Shown: positions 18,158-26,916, counted from the stretch's first letter. The stretch: 64,000 nucleotides of DNA from RPQJ01 sp963732375 (GCA_963732375.1 CAVSZE010000013.1:124001-188000), one strand, 5' to 3'. Numbers and translations are program-made. Notes: generated from the letters alone by a model not told the origin.

Positions 18158-18363
18158 GTGCGATCGTCCTCGCGCGGCACCGACGTGTCGATCCCCTTGA
18201 GCATGCCCCGGCTCTTGCGCATCTGCCGGACGGGAATCAGCTCAATTCGGTCGCCGTACTGGATCGCCTGAACTTTCTGCCCCGGCCGGATGCCCATGGC
18301 CTCGCGAATCGCGAGCGGGATGACGACCTGGAACTTGGGGGAAACGGTTACGGTGTTCGACAT
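18154..18363 (-). CDS. vapB: AbrB/MazE-fold antitoxin (VapB type)
   Basis: The 69-residue protein has a swapped-hairpin AbrB fold at residues 1-45 (TVTVSPKFQVVIPLAIREAMGI, then RPGQKVQAI). A charged C-terminal tail (SRGMLKGIDTSVPRED) fits the toxin-wrapping part. VapB binds DNA as a dimer, represses its own operon and neutralises the toxin. It is the first gene of a vapB-vapC-tag unit. The region just upstream (18364-18480) should hold the autoregulated promoter, but I could not pick it out. Confidence 0.88.
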   Translation of the reverse strand: MSNTVTVSPKFQVVIPLAIREAMGIRPGQKVQAIQYGDRIELIPVRQMRKSRGMLKGIDTSVPREDDRT

Positions 18364-18486
18364 ACGAAAACCTTATCGATCGCGCTACTGTAATACGGGC
18401 CAATGGTAGCAGCCAGGGTACTTCATGGGTGCACGGTTTTCGTGCGTGATTCGACAGAAATGCCGGGGCAAGGGCCCTGGCGGATA

Positions 18487-18534
18487 GGGGGACATTCTCC
18501 TTTTCCCCGCTTCGGGAAAAGGAGAATGTCCCCT
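18487..18534. repeat. Palindromic repeat, copy 1 (20-bp perfect arms)
   Basis: The left arm, 18488-18507, reads GGGGACATTCTCCTTTTCCC. It is perfectly complementary to 18514-18533, with a 6-nt loop between them. The same arm core, GGGGACATTCTCCTTTT, recurs at 27913-27962. In both copies the right side is followed by a similar tail of CCCTA-containing units (18531-18553 here). It lies between the vapBC promoter region and the end of the anti-sigma gene. It looks like a REP-type or miniature inverted-repeat element, or a terminator that has spread. Confidence 0.8.
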
Positions 18535-18545
18535 AGTCCCTGTCC

Positions 18546-19295
18546 CTAGTCCCACTGGATGGCGTCGCGGACCAGCCCGGCTACCTGGTCGAGGTCTGCC
18601 GTCGGAGCGTGCCCGATCACCGCGATGCTGCCGGGGCCGGCCGGCACGATCGTGCCCGCGTAGCCGCCCTCGTCGAAATCCACCCGAGCAGCCACTTTTT
18701 CGTCCCGCAGCACCATCACGGTCATCGGACCGACGGCTGTCTGGACCACGAGGTGCGGCACCTTCTCGCCACGGAACGGGCAAGTGCTCGCATAGCTCAC
18801 CGTGCCGACCCCCGGCTGCAGGTGCACGCCAGCCCGCGCGAGTACGGCCGCGACCTCGGCAGAATCGGCCTCGTGCGAAGTCGCAACCATCGCTTCCGGC
18901 TCGTGGCCCATGTGCTTGACGACGTCCTCGGCCAGCGACGCGCGCGGGCCGCCGATCCACAACAGCGACCCGATCGCGACGCCGCCCACGATGCTTGCGG
19001 CCAGCGCCATCCACCGCCGGGGCTCGAGCCCGGGGAATCGGGCGACACGGCCAGGTGAGCCGGCGTGACGGCTGCGATTCACGCCGAAGTAGCGGCCAAC
19101 CGCAGTAGCGCCTTCACGCACGGAGTCCGGCACGGGCACCTGGAGCGCAGCCAGGATCTTCTCGTCCAGAGCCAGGGTCCGGCGCAGCGACTCGGCGCAC
19201 GCCAGGCAGGCGTCGCGATGCGCGGCGGCTGCGGCGTTGAGGTGACGGGGGTCTGCGCCCGCCTCGCGCCTGAATTCGAGGCACTCCATGGTCAA
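18546..19295 (-). CDS. DUF3379 family anti-sigma factor, single-pass membrane protein
   Basis: The 249-residue protein has a cytoplasmic N-terminus (MECLEFRREAGADP...HRDACLACAESL, with CxxC and His as possible zinc ligands). One membrane helix follows at about residues 96-118 and an extracytoplasmic domain after that. This is the architecture of DUF3379 proteins, which accompany ECF sigma factors as anti-sigma partners. It overlaps the sigma gene by 4 bp, supporting the pairing. The periplasmic domain presumably senses an envelope signal, but which one is unknown. Confidence 0.8.
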   Translation of the reverse strand: MTMECLEFRREAGADPRHLNAAAAAHRDACLACAESLRRTLALDEKILAALQVPVPDSVREGATAVGRYFGVNRSRHAGSPGRVARFPGLEPRRWMALAASIVGGVAIGSLLWIGGPRASLAEDVVKHMGHEPEAMVATSHEADSAEVAAVLARAGVHLQPGVGTVSYASTCPFRGEKVPHLVVQTAVGPMTVMVLRDEKVAARVDFDEGGYAGTIVPAGPGSIAVIGHAPTADLDQVAGLVRDAIQWD

Positions 19296-19813
19296 TCCTC
19301 CTCGTCCCCGGCCTCGCCAAGCGCCTCGCGCAGCTTCTGGCGCGCCCGGAACAGCCGCGTCAGCACCGCGCCCCGCGTGAGGCCGAGCTCGGTCGCGATT
19401 TCCTCGGTCGAATGCCCGAGCAGCACCTGCATCACCAGCGGCTCACGGTAGTCGTCCTCCAGGGCGAAAATCGCCCGGCGCACGTTCAGCACTTCCTGGT
19501 CCACGGCCGCGCCCAGTTCCACTGATTCACTGGCAATAAGTTCGTCCACTTGCACCGTCTTGAACCTCTTGCGCTCGTACAGGCGTGCGTGCTCCCGGCG
19601 CACGATCGTGAGCAGCCACGGCTTCGCGGCCGCCCCTTCCGCCAGGGCCTCGCGTGATCGCCAGGCCCGCAGCAGCGCCTCCTGGACCACGTCCTCGGCG
19701 ACGTCACGGTCCCGCGCCAGCCAGAATGCGAAACGGAACAGGTCCGGCCGCAGCTCGTCGCAGAGCTGCGCGAATGCGGATTCCCCTCGCTTTCCGGCAA
19801 ACGGCGCGTTCAT
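19292..19813 (-). CDS. ECF-type RNA polymerase sigma factor
   Basis: The 173-residue protein has region sigma-2 (LFRFAFWLARDRDVAEDVVQEALLRAW as separate helices; DVAEDVVQE is the -10-recognising motif). Sigma-4 (EIATELGLTRGAVLTRLFRARQKL) is a helix-turn-helix. The long ~35-residue linker between them is normal for ECF sigmas. The ATG at 19813 begins MNAPFAGKRGE. Upstream in-frame sequence to 19942 does not look coding. With the downstream DUF3379 gene it forms a two-gene sigma/anti-sigma operon, divergent from hemB. Confidence 0.9.
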   Translation of the reverse strand: MNAPFAGKRGESAFAQLCDELRPDLFRFAFWLARDRDVAEDVVQEALLRAWRSREALAEGAAAKPWLLTIVRREHARLYERKRFKTVQVDELIASESVELGAAVDQEVLNVRRAIFALEDDYREPLVMQVLLGHSTEEIATELGLTRGAVLTRLFRARQKLREALGEAGDEED

Positions 19814-19818
19814 GTATA

Positions 19819-19847
19819 AAGACCGGGCAATAAACGTCGTTGTTTCA
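19819..19847 (-). promoter_or_regulatory. Candidate autoregulated ECF promoter
   Basis: On the minus strand TGAAAC (19847-19842) and GGTCTT (19824-19819) are 17 bp apart. They resemble an ECF -35 element with the AAC core and a GTC-type -10. Transcription would begin about at the ATG of the sigma gene, giving a nearly leaderless mRNA. Support is pattern only. Confidence 0.25.
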
Positions 19848-19958
19848 GCTCGGCTGAGGCAGCCGGCAGCCGGCCCGACCCGAAAACCGGCAGGCACGCA
19901 CCATAGCTTTGGCGCCGCGCCGGAGCAAACGGGGGGCCGCACAGCCCGGAGTCCGCAG

Positions 19959-20969
19959 ATGACCCATCACCACACCCCCTCGCAGTTCCCGCGAGTCCGT
20001 ATGCGGCGCATGCGGCGCGACGACTTTTCCCGCCGCTTGATGCGGGAGACGACGCTCACGGCCAGCGACTTCATCTACCCGGTTTTCGTGATGGAGGGAT
20101 CGAAGCAGCGCGTGGCGGTGCCGTCGATGCCGGGCGTAGACCGCGTGACGGTGGACGAGCTGGTGCGCGACGCCGAGGACGCGGCGCGGTTGGGCATCCC
20201 GGCGATCGCGCTGTTCCCGGTCACGCCGCCCGAGGCCAAGTCGCTTGACGGTCGCGAGGCGTGGAATCCCGATGGCCTTGCCCAGCGCGCCGTGCGCGCG
20301 CTGAAGCAGGCGGTGCCCACGCTCGGCGTCGTCACCGACGTCGCGCTCGACCCGTTCACGACCCACGGCCAGGACGGCATCATCGACGAGTCCGGGTACG
20401 TGATGAACGACGTAACCGTCGAGGCGCTGGTGAAGCAGGCGGTTTCGCACGCCGCTGCCGGCGCCGACGTCGTGGCGCCGTCCGACATGATGGACGGTCG
20501 TATCGGCGCAGTGCGCGACGCGCTCGAAGCCGCCGGCCACGTCCACACGCGCATCCTCGCTTACTCCGCCAAGTACGCCTCCAGTTTCTACGGCCCGTTC
20601 CGCGACGCCGTGGGCTCGGCCGGCAACCTCGGCAAGGGAAACAAGTACAACTACCAGATGGACCCGGGCAACTCCGACGAGGCGCTGCGCGAAGTCGCGC
20701 TCGACCTCGACGAGGGCGCGGACATGGTGATGATCAAGCCGGGCCTCCCCTACCTGGACATCGTGCGACGGGTGAAGGACCGCTTCGGCGTCCCGACCTA
20801 CGTCTACCAGGTGAGCGGCGAGTACGCGATGCTGATGGCCGCGGCCCAGAACGGCTGGCTCGACGAACGCGCAGTGGTGCTCGAGGCGCTCACGTCGATG
20901 AAGCGCGCCGGTGCCGACGGAATCCTGACGTACTTCGCGCGAAAAGCCGCGCAATGGCTCCGCGAATAG
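19959..20969 (+). CDS. hemB: Delta-aminolevulinic acid dehydratase (porphobilinogen synthase)
   Basis: HemB condenses two 5-aminolevulinate molecules to porphobilinogen. The 336-residue protein has the two substrate lysines K205 (YSAKYASSFYGPFRDA) and K260 (MVMIKPGLPYLD). The conserved segments FPRVRMRRMRRDDFSRRL and DVVAPSDMMDGRIGAVR are also present. I chose the ATG at 19959. The same frame stays open back to 19560 through the divergent sigma gene, but that part is a shadow. The active-site stretch DVALDPFTTHGQDG lacks the zinc cysteines of the E. coli type, pointing to a magnesium-dependent enzyme. Confidence 0.96.
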   Translation: MTHHHTPSQFPRVRMRRMRRDDFSRRLMRETTLTASDFIYPVFVMEGSKQRVAVPSMPGVDRVTVDELVRDAEDAARLGIPAIALFPVTPPEAKSLDGREAWNPDGLAQRAVRALKQAVPTLGVVTDVALDPFTTHGQDGIIDESGYVMNDVTVEALVKQAVSHAAAGADVVAPSDMMDGRIGAVRDALEAAGHVHTRILAYSAKYASSFYGPFRDAVGSAGNLGKGNKYNYQMDPGNSDEALREVALDLDEGADMVMIKPGLPYLDIVRRVKDRFGVPTYVYQVSGEYAMLMAAAQNGWLDERAVVLEALTSMKRAGADGILTYFARKAAQWLRE

Positions 20970-20975
20970 AGGTTG

Positions 20976-21872
20976 GTGACACCGTTGCCCGGCTCCGCTC
21001 CATCCGCTGATTCGCCGCACCCCGCGCCGTCCGTCTACGGTCTCTTCGGTTATCCCGTCCACCACAGCTGGTCGCCGTTCATCCACGGGATGTTCGCGAA
21101 GCAGGTCGGGCACGACATGATCTACCGCCTGTTCGAGTCGCCGCCGGAGCGATTCCGCAGCGAGGTGCTGACGTTCCTGGGCGGCGAGGGCCGGGGCGCG
21201 AATGTCACGCTGCCGCACAAGCAGGCGGCCACGGAACTCGTGAATGAACTCACGCCCCGCGCGCAGATGGCCGATGCGATCAACACTATCGTGCGCCGCG
21301 ACGGCCGCCTGCTCGGCGACAATACCGACGGCGCAGGGCTGATGACGGACCTGACTTCGAACCTGGGCCTCAAGTGGTCGGCGCCGAAGATCCTGCTGCT
21401 CGGGGCGGGCGGCGCCGCGCGCGGCGCGATCGGACCGCTGCTGTCGCTGAATCCATCCGAGCTCGTGATCGCGAACCGCACTGCGGAAAGGGCATGCGAA
21501 CTCGCGGCAGCGTTCGAGGACCTGGGTCCGGTGAGCGGCTGCGAATTCTCTGCGCTGCCGGACCGCAGCTTCGACCTGATCGTGAACGCCACATCGGCGA
21601 GCCTGCGCGGCGAGGTGCCGCTGATCCCGATCGGCGTCGTGGACTCAGGCACGACTTGCTACGACATGGCCTACGGCGTGGGCGACACGGCTTTCGTAGC
21701 CTGGGCGAATCGGCTCGGTGCCGGCCGCGCCGAGCAGGGCTGGGGCATGCTGGTCGAGCAGGCGGCCGAGGCATTCGAACTGTGGCGGGGCGTGCGTCCG
21801 CACACGGCACCCGTGCTGCAGGTGCTGCGGGCACGCTCCTCGAGAGTCACTAGTAGTCCTTCTTCAGGTTGA
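20976..21872 (+). CDS. aroE: Shikimate dehydrogenase
   Basis: AroE reduces 3-dehydroshikimate to shikimate with NADPH, feeding the chorismate used by the trp operon in this window. The protein of ~298 residues has the substrate motif NVTLPHKQAA with catalytic K82, DNTDGAG, and the NADP-binding LLLGAGGAARGAI. NATSASLRGEVPLI and GWGMLVEQAAEAF follow. GTG at 20976 (or TTG at 20973) starts 4-7 bp after hemB. The ~20-residue N-terminal extension before YGLFGYPVHHSWSP is probably dispensable. The last ~10 codons overlap the convergent gene by 23 bp. Confidence 0.94.
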   Translation: MTPLPGSAPSADSPHPAPSVYGLFGYPVHHSWSPFIHGMFAKQVGHDMIYRLFESPPERFRSEVLTFLGGEGRGANVTLPHKQAATELVNELTPRAQMADAINTIVRRDGRLLGDNTDGAGLMTDLTSNLGLKWSAPKILLLGAGGAARGAIGPLLSLNPSELVIANRTAERACELAAAFEDLGPVSGCEFSALPDRSFDLIVNATSASLRGEVPLIPIGVVDSGTTCYDMAYGVGDTAFVAWANRLGAGRAEQGWGMLVEQAAEAFELWRGVRPHTAPVLQVLRARSSRVTSSPSSG

Positions 21873-22371
21873 CGTACCAGGAGGCCATGATCGGCACCCG
21901 CGCGGTCTCGGCGGGTTCGAGTTCCCGCACTCGCCGGGCAGGGTTGCCGAGGTAGAGCCCTCCGGACTGGAGACGCTTGCCGGGCGTCACCACCGCACCG
22001 GCGCCGACGGTCACGTCGTCCTCGACCACGACGCCGTCGAGCACGATTGCCCCGATGCCCACCAGCACCCGGTTTCCGATCGTGCAACCGTGCAGCACGA
22101 CCTTGTGTGCGACCACGACGTCCTCGCCGATGATCAGGGGCCAGCCGCTGTCATTTCCGGGGTAGGGGCGGGAGACGTGCAGCACACTTCCATCCTGCAC
22201 GTTGCTGCGCGCACCGATCACGATCCGGTTCACATCACCACGCACGACCGCCATCGGCCAGATCGAGACGTCCTGGCCAAGCTCGACGTTACCGATCACC
22301 AGCGCCGTCGGGTCCACGTACACGCCGGCGCCAAGCTCAGGATGCGCTCCAAGATAGGGCTGTATGGACAT
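21850..22371 (-). CDS. Gamma-carbonic-anhydrase-like hexapeptide-repeat protein
   Basis: The 173-residue protein has left-handed beta-helix hexapeptide repeats (VYVDPTALVIGNVELGQDVSIWPM and onward). The gamma-CA signature RGDVNRIVIGARSNVQDGSVLH includes the metal ligand histidine, and the other ligands are in AHKVVLHGCTIG. It resembles the YrdA/PaaY/CaiE group, whose members bind zinc or iron but often lack proven carbonic anhydrase activity. The ATG at 22371 (MSIQPYLG) is preferred over an upstream frame extension. It is convergent with aroE. Confidence 0.88.
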   Translation of the reverse strand: MSIQPYLGAHPELGAGVYVDPTALVIGNVELGQDVSIWPMAVVRGDVNRIVIGARSNVQDGSVLHVSRPYPGNDSGWPLIIGEDVVVAHKVVLHGCTIGNRVLVGIGAIVLDGVVVEDDVTVGAGAVVTPGKRLQSGGLYLGNPARRVRELEPAETARVPIMASWYVNLKKDY

Positions 22372-22474
22372 GCGGTCGCGCTCACGGAAATGGGACGTGT
22401 AGTCTAGACGCCGGGGGCCCACAGCCTGCAATCTTGCGTCACGGCGGCCTGCCTGCCGCCCGGGAGTACCTGGA

Positions 22475-23047
22475 ATGATCATCGCCCTGCTGCTTTTCGT
22501 CGCGCTCATCGTCGTCGCATCGATCTACTTCGTGCGCATCTACAACGGCCTGGTCGTCCTGCGCGAAAACGTGCGCAAGGCGTGGGCGAACATCGACGTG
22601 CTGCTCACGCAGCGGCACGACGAGTTGCCGAAGCTGGTCGAGACCTGCAAGCGCTACATGTCCTACGAGCGCGAGACGCTGGAGCGGGTCATGCAGGCCC
22701 GCGCCTCGGTCTTCCAGGCGCAGGGCAAGCAGGACGTCGCTGCCGTGGGGGCCGCCGAACAGCAACTTCGCGAGGGGCTCGGCCGCCTGTTCGCGGTCGC
22801 GGAGAACTACCCGGCCCTGAAGGCCGACGAAAGCTTCCGGCACCTGCAGGGCCGCATCACGGTACTCGAGGAGAGCATCGCGGACCGGCGCGAGTTGTAC
22901 AACGAGGCCGTGAACCTGAACAACATCCGCATCGGGACATTCCCTGACCTGGTCGTCGCGGGACTCTTCGACTTCAAGGCGGCATCGCTGCTCGAGTTCG
23001 CCGAGGAACAGAAACGCGACGTGGACCTGGGCAAGCTCTTTGGCTGA
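22475..23047 (+). CDS. LemA family membrane protein
   Basis: The 190-residue protein has an N-terminal membrane helix (about residues 2-22). A long alpha-helical domain with the LemA signature follows (YNGLVVLRENVRKAWANIDVLLTQRHDELPKLV, read as adjoining motifs). The topology puts the helical domain outside the inner membrane. The role of LemA in bacteria is not settled. It overlaps the next gene by 8 bp, so the two products are probably made together. Confidence 0.92.
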   Translation: MIIALLLFVALIVVASIYFVRIYNGLVVLRENVRKAWANIDVLLTQRHDELPKLVETCKRYMSYERETLERVMQARASVFQAQGKQDVAAVGAAEQQLREGLGRLFAVAENYPALKADESFRHLQGRITVLEESIADRRELYNEAVNLNNIRIGTFPDLVVAGLFDFKAASLLEFAEEQKRDVDLGKLFG

Positions 23048-23936
23048 TTCGTCCGATTTCGGGTTCTGGCTTCTGACGCTCGGATTCGCAGTCGTCGGTG
23101 GCGGCTGGCTCTCGCTGCGCTGGCTCAGGATCGCGCGAATGCTCGAGGACACGCCGACTTCGCGCATACGTTCCGCGGCCCAGGGCTACGTCGAGCTCGC
23201 CGGGCGCTGCCGGGCGATGGACGGCACCAACAATGCCGCCCCGCTCAGCCAGCGCCCCTGCGTCTGGTGGCGCTACAGGATCCAGCAGAAAAAGGGATCC
23301 GGCGGCAGCGGCCGCGAAACCTGGACCACGATGAGCTCTGGTCACTCCGCACTGCCATTCCTGCTCGAAGACGGTACGGGCGAGTGCATCGTGCAACCCG
23401 ACGGCGCCGAGATCCTCACCGATGAGTCGACGACCTGGTACGGCGGGACGCCCTGGCCGACGCAGGCTCCCGGACAGGGCCTCGTGCACTTCCAGGAACA
23501 GAGCTACCGCTACTTCGAGGAGCGCATCTACGAGCACGAGCAACTCTGCCTGCTCGGCCAGTTCAGGTCCCACACATCGACCGGGAGCACCGACATGCAG
23601 GCCGAGATCACGGCACTGCTGGCGGAGTGGAAGGACGACCAGGCGGCGCTCACCGAGCGATTCGACGCCGACCGCGACGGCCGCGTGAGCATGGGCGAGT
23701 GGGAGCGCGCCCGCGAGGAAGCGAAGCGAGCGGTCGCTGAGCGCGAGTCGGAGCGGCCGCCCACTGCCGCGCTGAACGTCCTCGGCCGGCCCGACGGTGG
23801 GCAACTGTTCCTGATCGCTTCGTTCGCGGAGGGCGCCATCGCCAGGCGCTATCGCCGGCGGGCGATCCTGGCCTTCGCCGGGTTCGTGATGGCGACCTTC
23901 GCACTCGGATGGTTGCTGCAGCAAACGTTCCGCTGA
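23040..23936 (+). CDS. GIDE (MULAN-like) domain membrane protein with an EF-hand
   Basis: The 298-residue protein has a membrane helix at each end (about residues 7-27 and 273-293). The middle matches the GIDE domain known from the mitochondrial E3 ligase MULAN and from bacterial relatives: SAAQGYVELAGRCRAM, PCVWWRYRIQQ, PFLLEDGTGECIVQPDGAEI, FEERIYEHEQLCLLGQF. No RING finger follows. Near residues 213-226 there is a canonical EF-hand loop, DADRDGRVSMGE, with Asp at 1, 3 and 5, Gly at 6 and Glu at 12. The start is TTG at 23040, overlapping lemA by 8 bp. LemA-GIDE pairs are a known but uncharacterised arrangement. A calcium-binding GIDE protein is unusual. Confidence 0.8.
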   Translation: MADSSDFGFWLLTLGFAVVGGGWLSLRWLRIARMLEDTPTSRIRSAAQGYVELAGRCRAMDGTNNAAPLSQRPCVWWRYRIQQKKGSGGSGRETWTTMSSGHSALPFLLEDGTGECIVQPDGAEILTDESTTWYGGTPWPTQAPGQGLVHFQEQSYRYFEERIYEHEQLCLLGQFRSHTSTGSTDMQAEITALLAEWKDDQAALTERFDADRDGRVSMGEWERAREEAKRAVAERESERPPTAALNVLGRPDGGQLFLIASFAEGAIARRYRRRAILAFAGFVMATFALGWLLQQTFR

Positions 23937-23977
23937 GCCTAGAATACGCGTTCGTTCACGAGGATCGGACGGACGCG

Positions 23978-25996
23978 ATGACCAATCCCCTGTTGCAGCA
24001 ATGCGAGCTTCCCCGTTTTTCGGCCATCGAGCCCGCGCACGTCGAACCCGCAATCCGGCAACTGCTGGACGACAACCGCCGCGAGCTGGCCGCGCTGCTC
24101 GACGGCGGCGCGGAAGGCTGGGACGACCTGGTCGCGCCGATCGAGCGCATGCACCACAAGCTCTCCTGCGCCTGGTCGCCGATCGGCCACCTGAACGGCG
24201 TGATGAATGGCGATGAGCTGCGAGCTGCCTACAACGCCTGCCTGCCGCTGCTCAGCGCCTACCACACGGAGCTCGCGCAGAACGAGCGCCTGTGCGCGGC
24301 CTACCAGAGGGTGGCGGATCTCGAGGGGAGCCGCCTCGACACGGCCCAGAAGACGCTGGTCGAGCATGCGCTCCGCGACTTCCGCCTCTCAGGCGTCTCG
24401 CTGCCCGAAGACCGCAAGCAGCGCTTCGGCCAGGTCATGGAGCGCCTCTCGACCGTGCAGTCGAAGTTCGACGAGAACGTCCTCGACGCGACCAACGCCT
24501 GGTCGCGGCGCATCGACGACTCGGCGGAACTCGCCGGCCTGCCGGAAACCACCGTGCGACGCGCACGCAAAGCCGCGGAGGACGCCGGTCACGACGGGTG
24601 GCTGCTCGCGCTCGATGCGCCGAACTACCAGGCCGTCCTGACCCACGCGGAGCAGGCAGGGTTGCGCCGCGAATTCTACGAAGCCTGGACGACGCGCGCT
24701 TCCGAACAAGGCCCGCACGCCGGGCGCTGGGACAACACGCCGCTGATGGCGGAGATCATGGAACTCCGGCACGAGGCGGCCAACCTGGTCGGCTACGCGG
24801 ATTATGCGCAGTACTCGCTCGCGACCAAGATGGCGCAGAAGACGGGCGAGGTGCTCGACTTCCTGCGCAAGCTCGCGCGAGTGAGCCGCCCCGCGGCGCA
24901 ACGGGAGTTCGCGGAACTCGAGCTCTACGCCGGCCGCAAGCTCGAATCCTGGGACGTGGCGTTCTATTCCGAGCGGCTGAAACGCGAGCGGCTCGACGTG
25001 TCGGAAGAGGAGCTGCGCCCCTACTTCCCGCTGCCGCGCGTAATCGCGGGGCTCTTCACGGTCGTCACCAGGCTGTACGACGTGCGCATGGTCGCGCGCG
25101 AGGACGTGGACCTGTACCACCCGGACGTGCGCTATTTCGACATCGTGGACCGCGACGGCACCCCGCGCGGTGGCTTCTACCTCGACCTGTATGCCCGCCC
25201 GAAAAAGCGCGGCGGCGCGTGGATGGACGATTGCGTGGGCCGTATCCGGCTCGGCGAGGCAAGCGCGCTGCCGGTCGCCTACCTGGTGTGTAATTTCACG
25301 CCGCCGGTCGCGGATCGCCCATCGTTGCTCACTCACGAAGACGTGCTCACGCTGTTCCACGAGTTTGGGCACGGGCTGCACCACATGCTGACACGCATTG
25401 ACTACCCGGGCGTGGCGGGCATCAACGGCGTGCCCTGGGACGCTGTCGAGCTGCCCAGCCAGTTCATGGAGAATTTCGCCTGGCGCAGGGAGGTGCTGCC
25501 GCTGATCTCCGCCCACGTCGAGACCGGCGAGCCGCTGCCGGCCGAAATGCTGGCGAAGCTGCAGGCGACCCGCACCTTCCAGGCCGGGATGCAGACGGTA
25601 CGCCAGCTCGAGTTCGCGTTGTTCGATTTCCGCCTGCATGCGGAATTCACGCCGGGATCGCCGCCGCGCATTGCAGAGACGCTGGAGGATGTGCGCAGCG
25701 AAGTCTCGGTGCTGCGTCCGCCCTTGTTCAATCGCTTCCCGAACAGCTTCCAGCACATCTTCTCGGGCGGCTACGCCGCCGGGTACTACAGCTACAAGTG
25801 GGCCGAGGTGCTGTCGGCCGACGCATTCGGCGCCTTCGAGGAGAACGGCGTGTTCGATCGCGCCACGGCGCGGCGGTTCCTGCGCTCGATCCTCGAGCGC
25901 GGCGGGAGCCGCGATGCCATGGAGGCGTTCGTCGAGTTCCGCGGCCGCAAGCCAGAGATCGAACCGCTGCTGCGACAGATGGGCCTCGCCGCCTGA
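23978..25996 (+). CDS. prlC: Oligopeptidase A (M3 zinc metallopeptidase)
   Basis: This cytosolic peptidase degrades short peptides, including cleaved signal peptides. The 672-residue protein has the M3 motif HEFGH at 461-465, with H461, E462 and H465 as the zinc and catalytic residues. The usual downstream segments (ELPSQFMENFAW, FSGGYAAGYYSYKWAEVLSAD) follow. The ATG at 23978 (MTNPLLQQCELPRF) is the family start. An in-frame Val start at 23909 overlaps the GIDE gene and is unlikely. xthA follows 35 bp later. Confidence 0.95.
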   Translation: MTNPLLQQCELPRFSAIEPAHVEPAIRQLLDDNRRELAALLDGGAEGWDDLVAPIERMHHKLSCAWSPIGHLNGVMNGDELRAAYNACLPLLSAYHTELAQNERLCAAYQRVADLEGSRLDTAQKTLVEHALRDFRLSGVSLPEDRKQRFGQVMERLSTVQSKFDENVLDATNAWSRRIDDSAELAGLPETTVRRARKAAEDAGHDGWLLALDAPNYQAVLTHAEQAGLRREFYEAWTTRASEQGPHAGRWDNTPLMAEIMELRHEAANLVGYADYAQYSLATKMAQKTGEVLDFLRKLARVSRPAAQREFAELELYAGRKLESWDVAFYSERLKRERLDVSEEELRPYFPLPRVIAGLFTVVTRLYDVRMVAREDVDLYHPDVRYFDIVDRDGTPRGGFYLDLYARPKKRGGAWMDDCVGRIRLGEASALPVAYLVCNFTPPVADRPSLLTHEDVLTLFHEFGHGLHHMLTRIDYPGVAGINGVPWDAVELPSQFMENFAWRREVLPLISAHVETGEPLPAEMLAKLQATRTFQAGMQTVRQLEFALFDFRLHAEFTPGSPPRIAETLEDVRSEVSVLRPPLFNRFPNSFQHIFSGGYAAGYYSYKWAEVLSADAFGAFEENGVFDRATARRFLRSILERGGSRDAMEAFVEFRGRKPEIEPLLRQMGLAA

Positions 25997-26031
25997 ACAG
26001 TCACCTGTCGCGTCCAGCACGAGGGACGGCC

Positions 26032-26799
26032 ATGCTCATTGCAACCTGGAACGTCAATTCGCTGCGCGTGCGGCTCCCGCAACTCAAGGAGTGGCTTGCA
26101 ACCAACCCGGTGGAAGTCGTCGCGCTGCAGGAGACCAAGCTGCCTGACGCGGACTTCCCGCTGGATGAAATTCGCGAGCTCGGAATGCATGCCGTATTCA
26201 GCGGCCAGCGCACCTACAACGGTGTCGCCATCCTGTCGAAGCAGGAACCGACCGACGTGGTCGCCGGTATTCCAGGATTCGTGGACGAACAGCGGCGCGT
26301 GCTCGCCGCGACGGTGTCGGGCGTGCGCGTGATCAACGTCTATGTGCCGAACGGGCAGACGGTGGACTCGGAGAAGTTCCAGTACAAGCTGCGCTGGCTC
26401 GAGGTGTTGCGTGCCTACGTGACCGACCAACTCGAACGACATCCGCTGCTCGTCATGCTCGGTGATTTCAACATCGCACCCGAGGACCGCGACGTGCACG
26501 ACCCGAAGGCCTGGGAAGGCTCGGTGCACGTGAGCGAGCCCGAACGCACCGCCCTGCGCTCACTGACCGCGGCCGGACTGGTGGACTGCTTCCGGCTGTT
26601 CGACCAGGCGGAGAAGTCCTTTTCGTGGTGGGACTACAGGATGATGGCTTTCCGGCGCAACGCAGGTCTCAGAATCGACCTGATCCTCGCGAGTGCGGAA
26701 CTGGCGAAGAAATGCGGGGGAAGTCACATCGACAAGGCCCCGCGGCGCAACGAGCGTCCCTCGGACCACACTCCGGTACTCGCCGCTTTTGACATATAG
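26032..26799 (+). CDS. xthA: Exodeoxyribonuclease III
   Basis: This is the major AP endonuclease and 3'-5' exonuclease of base excision repair. The 255-residue protein has N7 (ATWNVNSLRVRL), metal ligand E34 (ALQETKLPD), GDFNIAPEDRD with the catalytic Asp/Asn pair, and the C-terminal PSDHTPV with the general-base histidine. The ATG at 26032 follows GAGGGACGGCC. The protein should bind Mg2+ and act on abasic sites in the cytosol. Confidence 0.95.
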   Translation: MLIATWNVNSLRVRLPQLKEWLATNPVEVVALQETKLPDADFPLDEIRELGMHAVFSGQRTYNGVAILSKQEPTDVVAGIPGFVDEQRRVLAATVSGVRVINVYVPNGQTVDSEKFQYKLRWLEVLRAYVTDQLERHPLLVMLGDFNIAPEDRDVHDPKAWEGSVHVSEPERTALRSLTAAGLVDCFRLFDQAEKSFSWWDYRMMAFRRNAGLRIDLILASAELAKKCGGSHIDKAPRRNERPSDHTPVLAAFDI

Positions 26800-26916
26800 G
26801 CCCTGCAGACAAAGTGTCGGATTTCTTTACTCTGGCGTTCCGGGCGTGAAGGACTACACTCGCGCGAATTGGGGCTGGTTGCGACGAATTGCGCCCCTGA
26901 GAACAAGAAACCGGAC

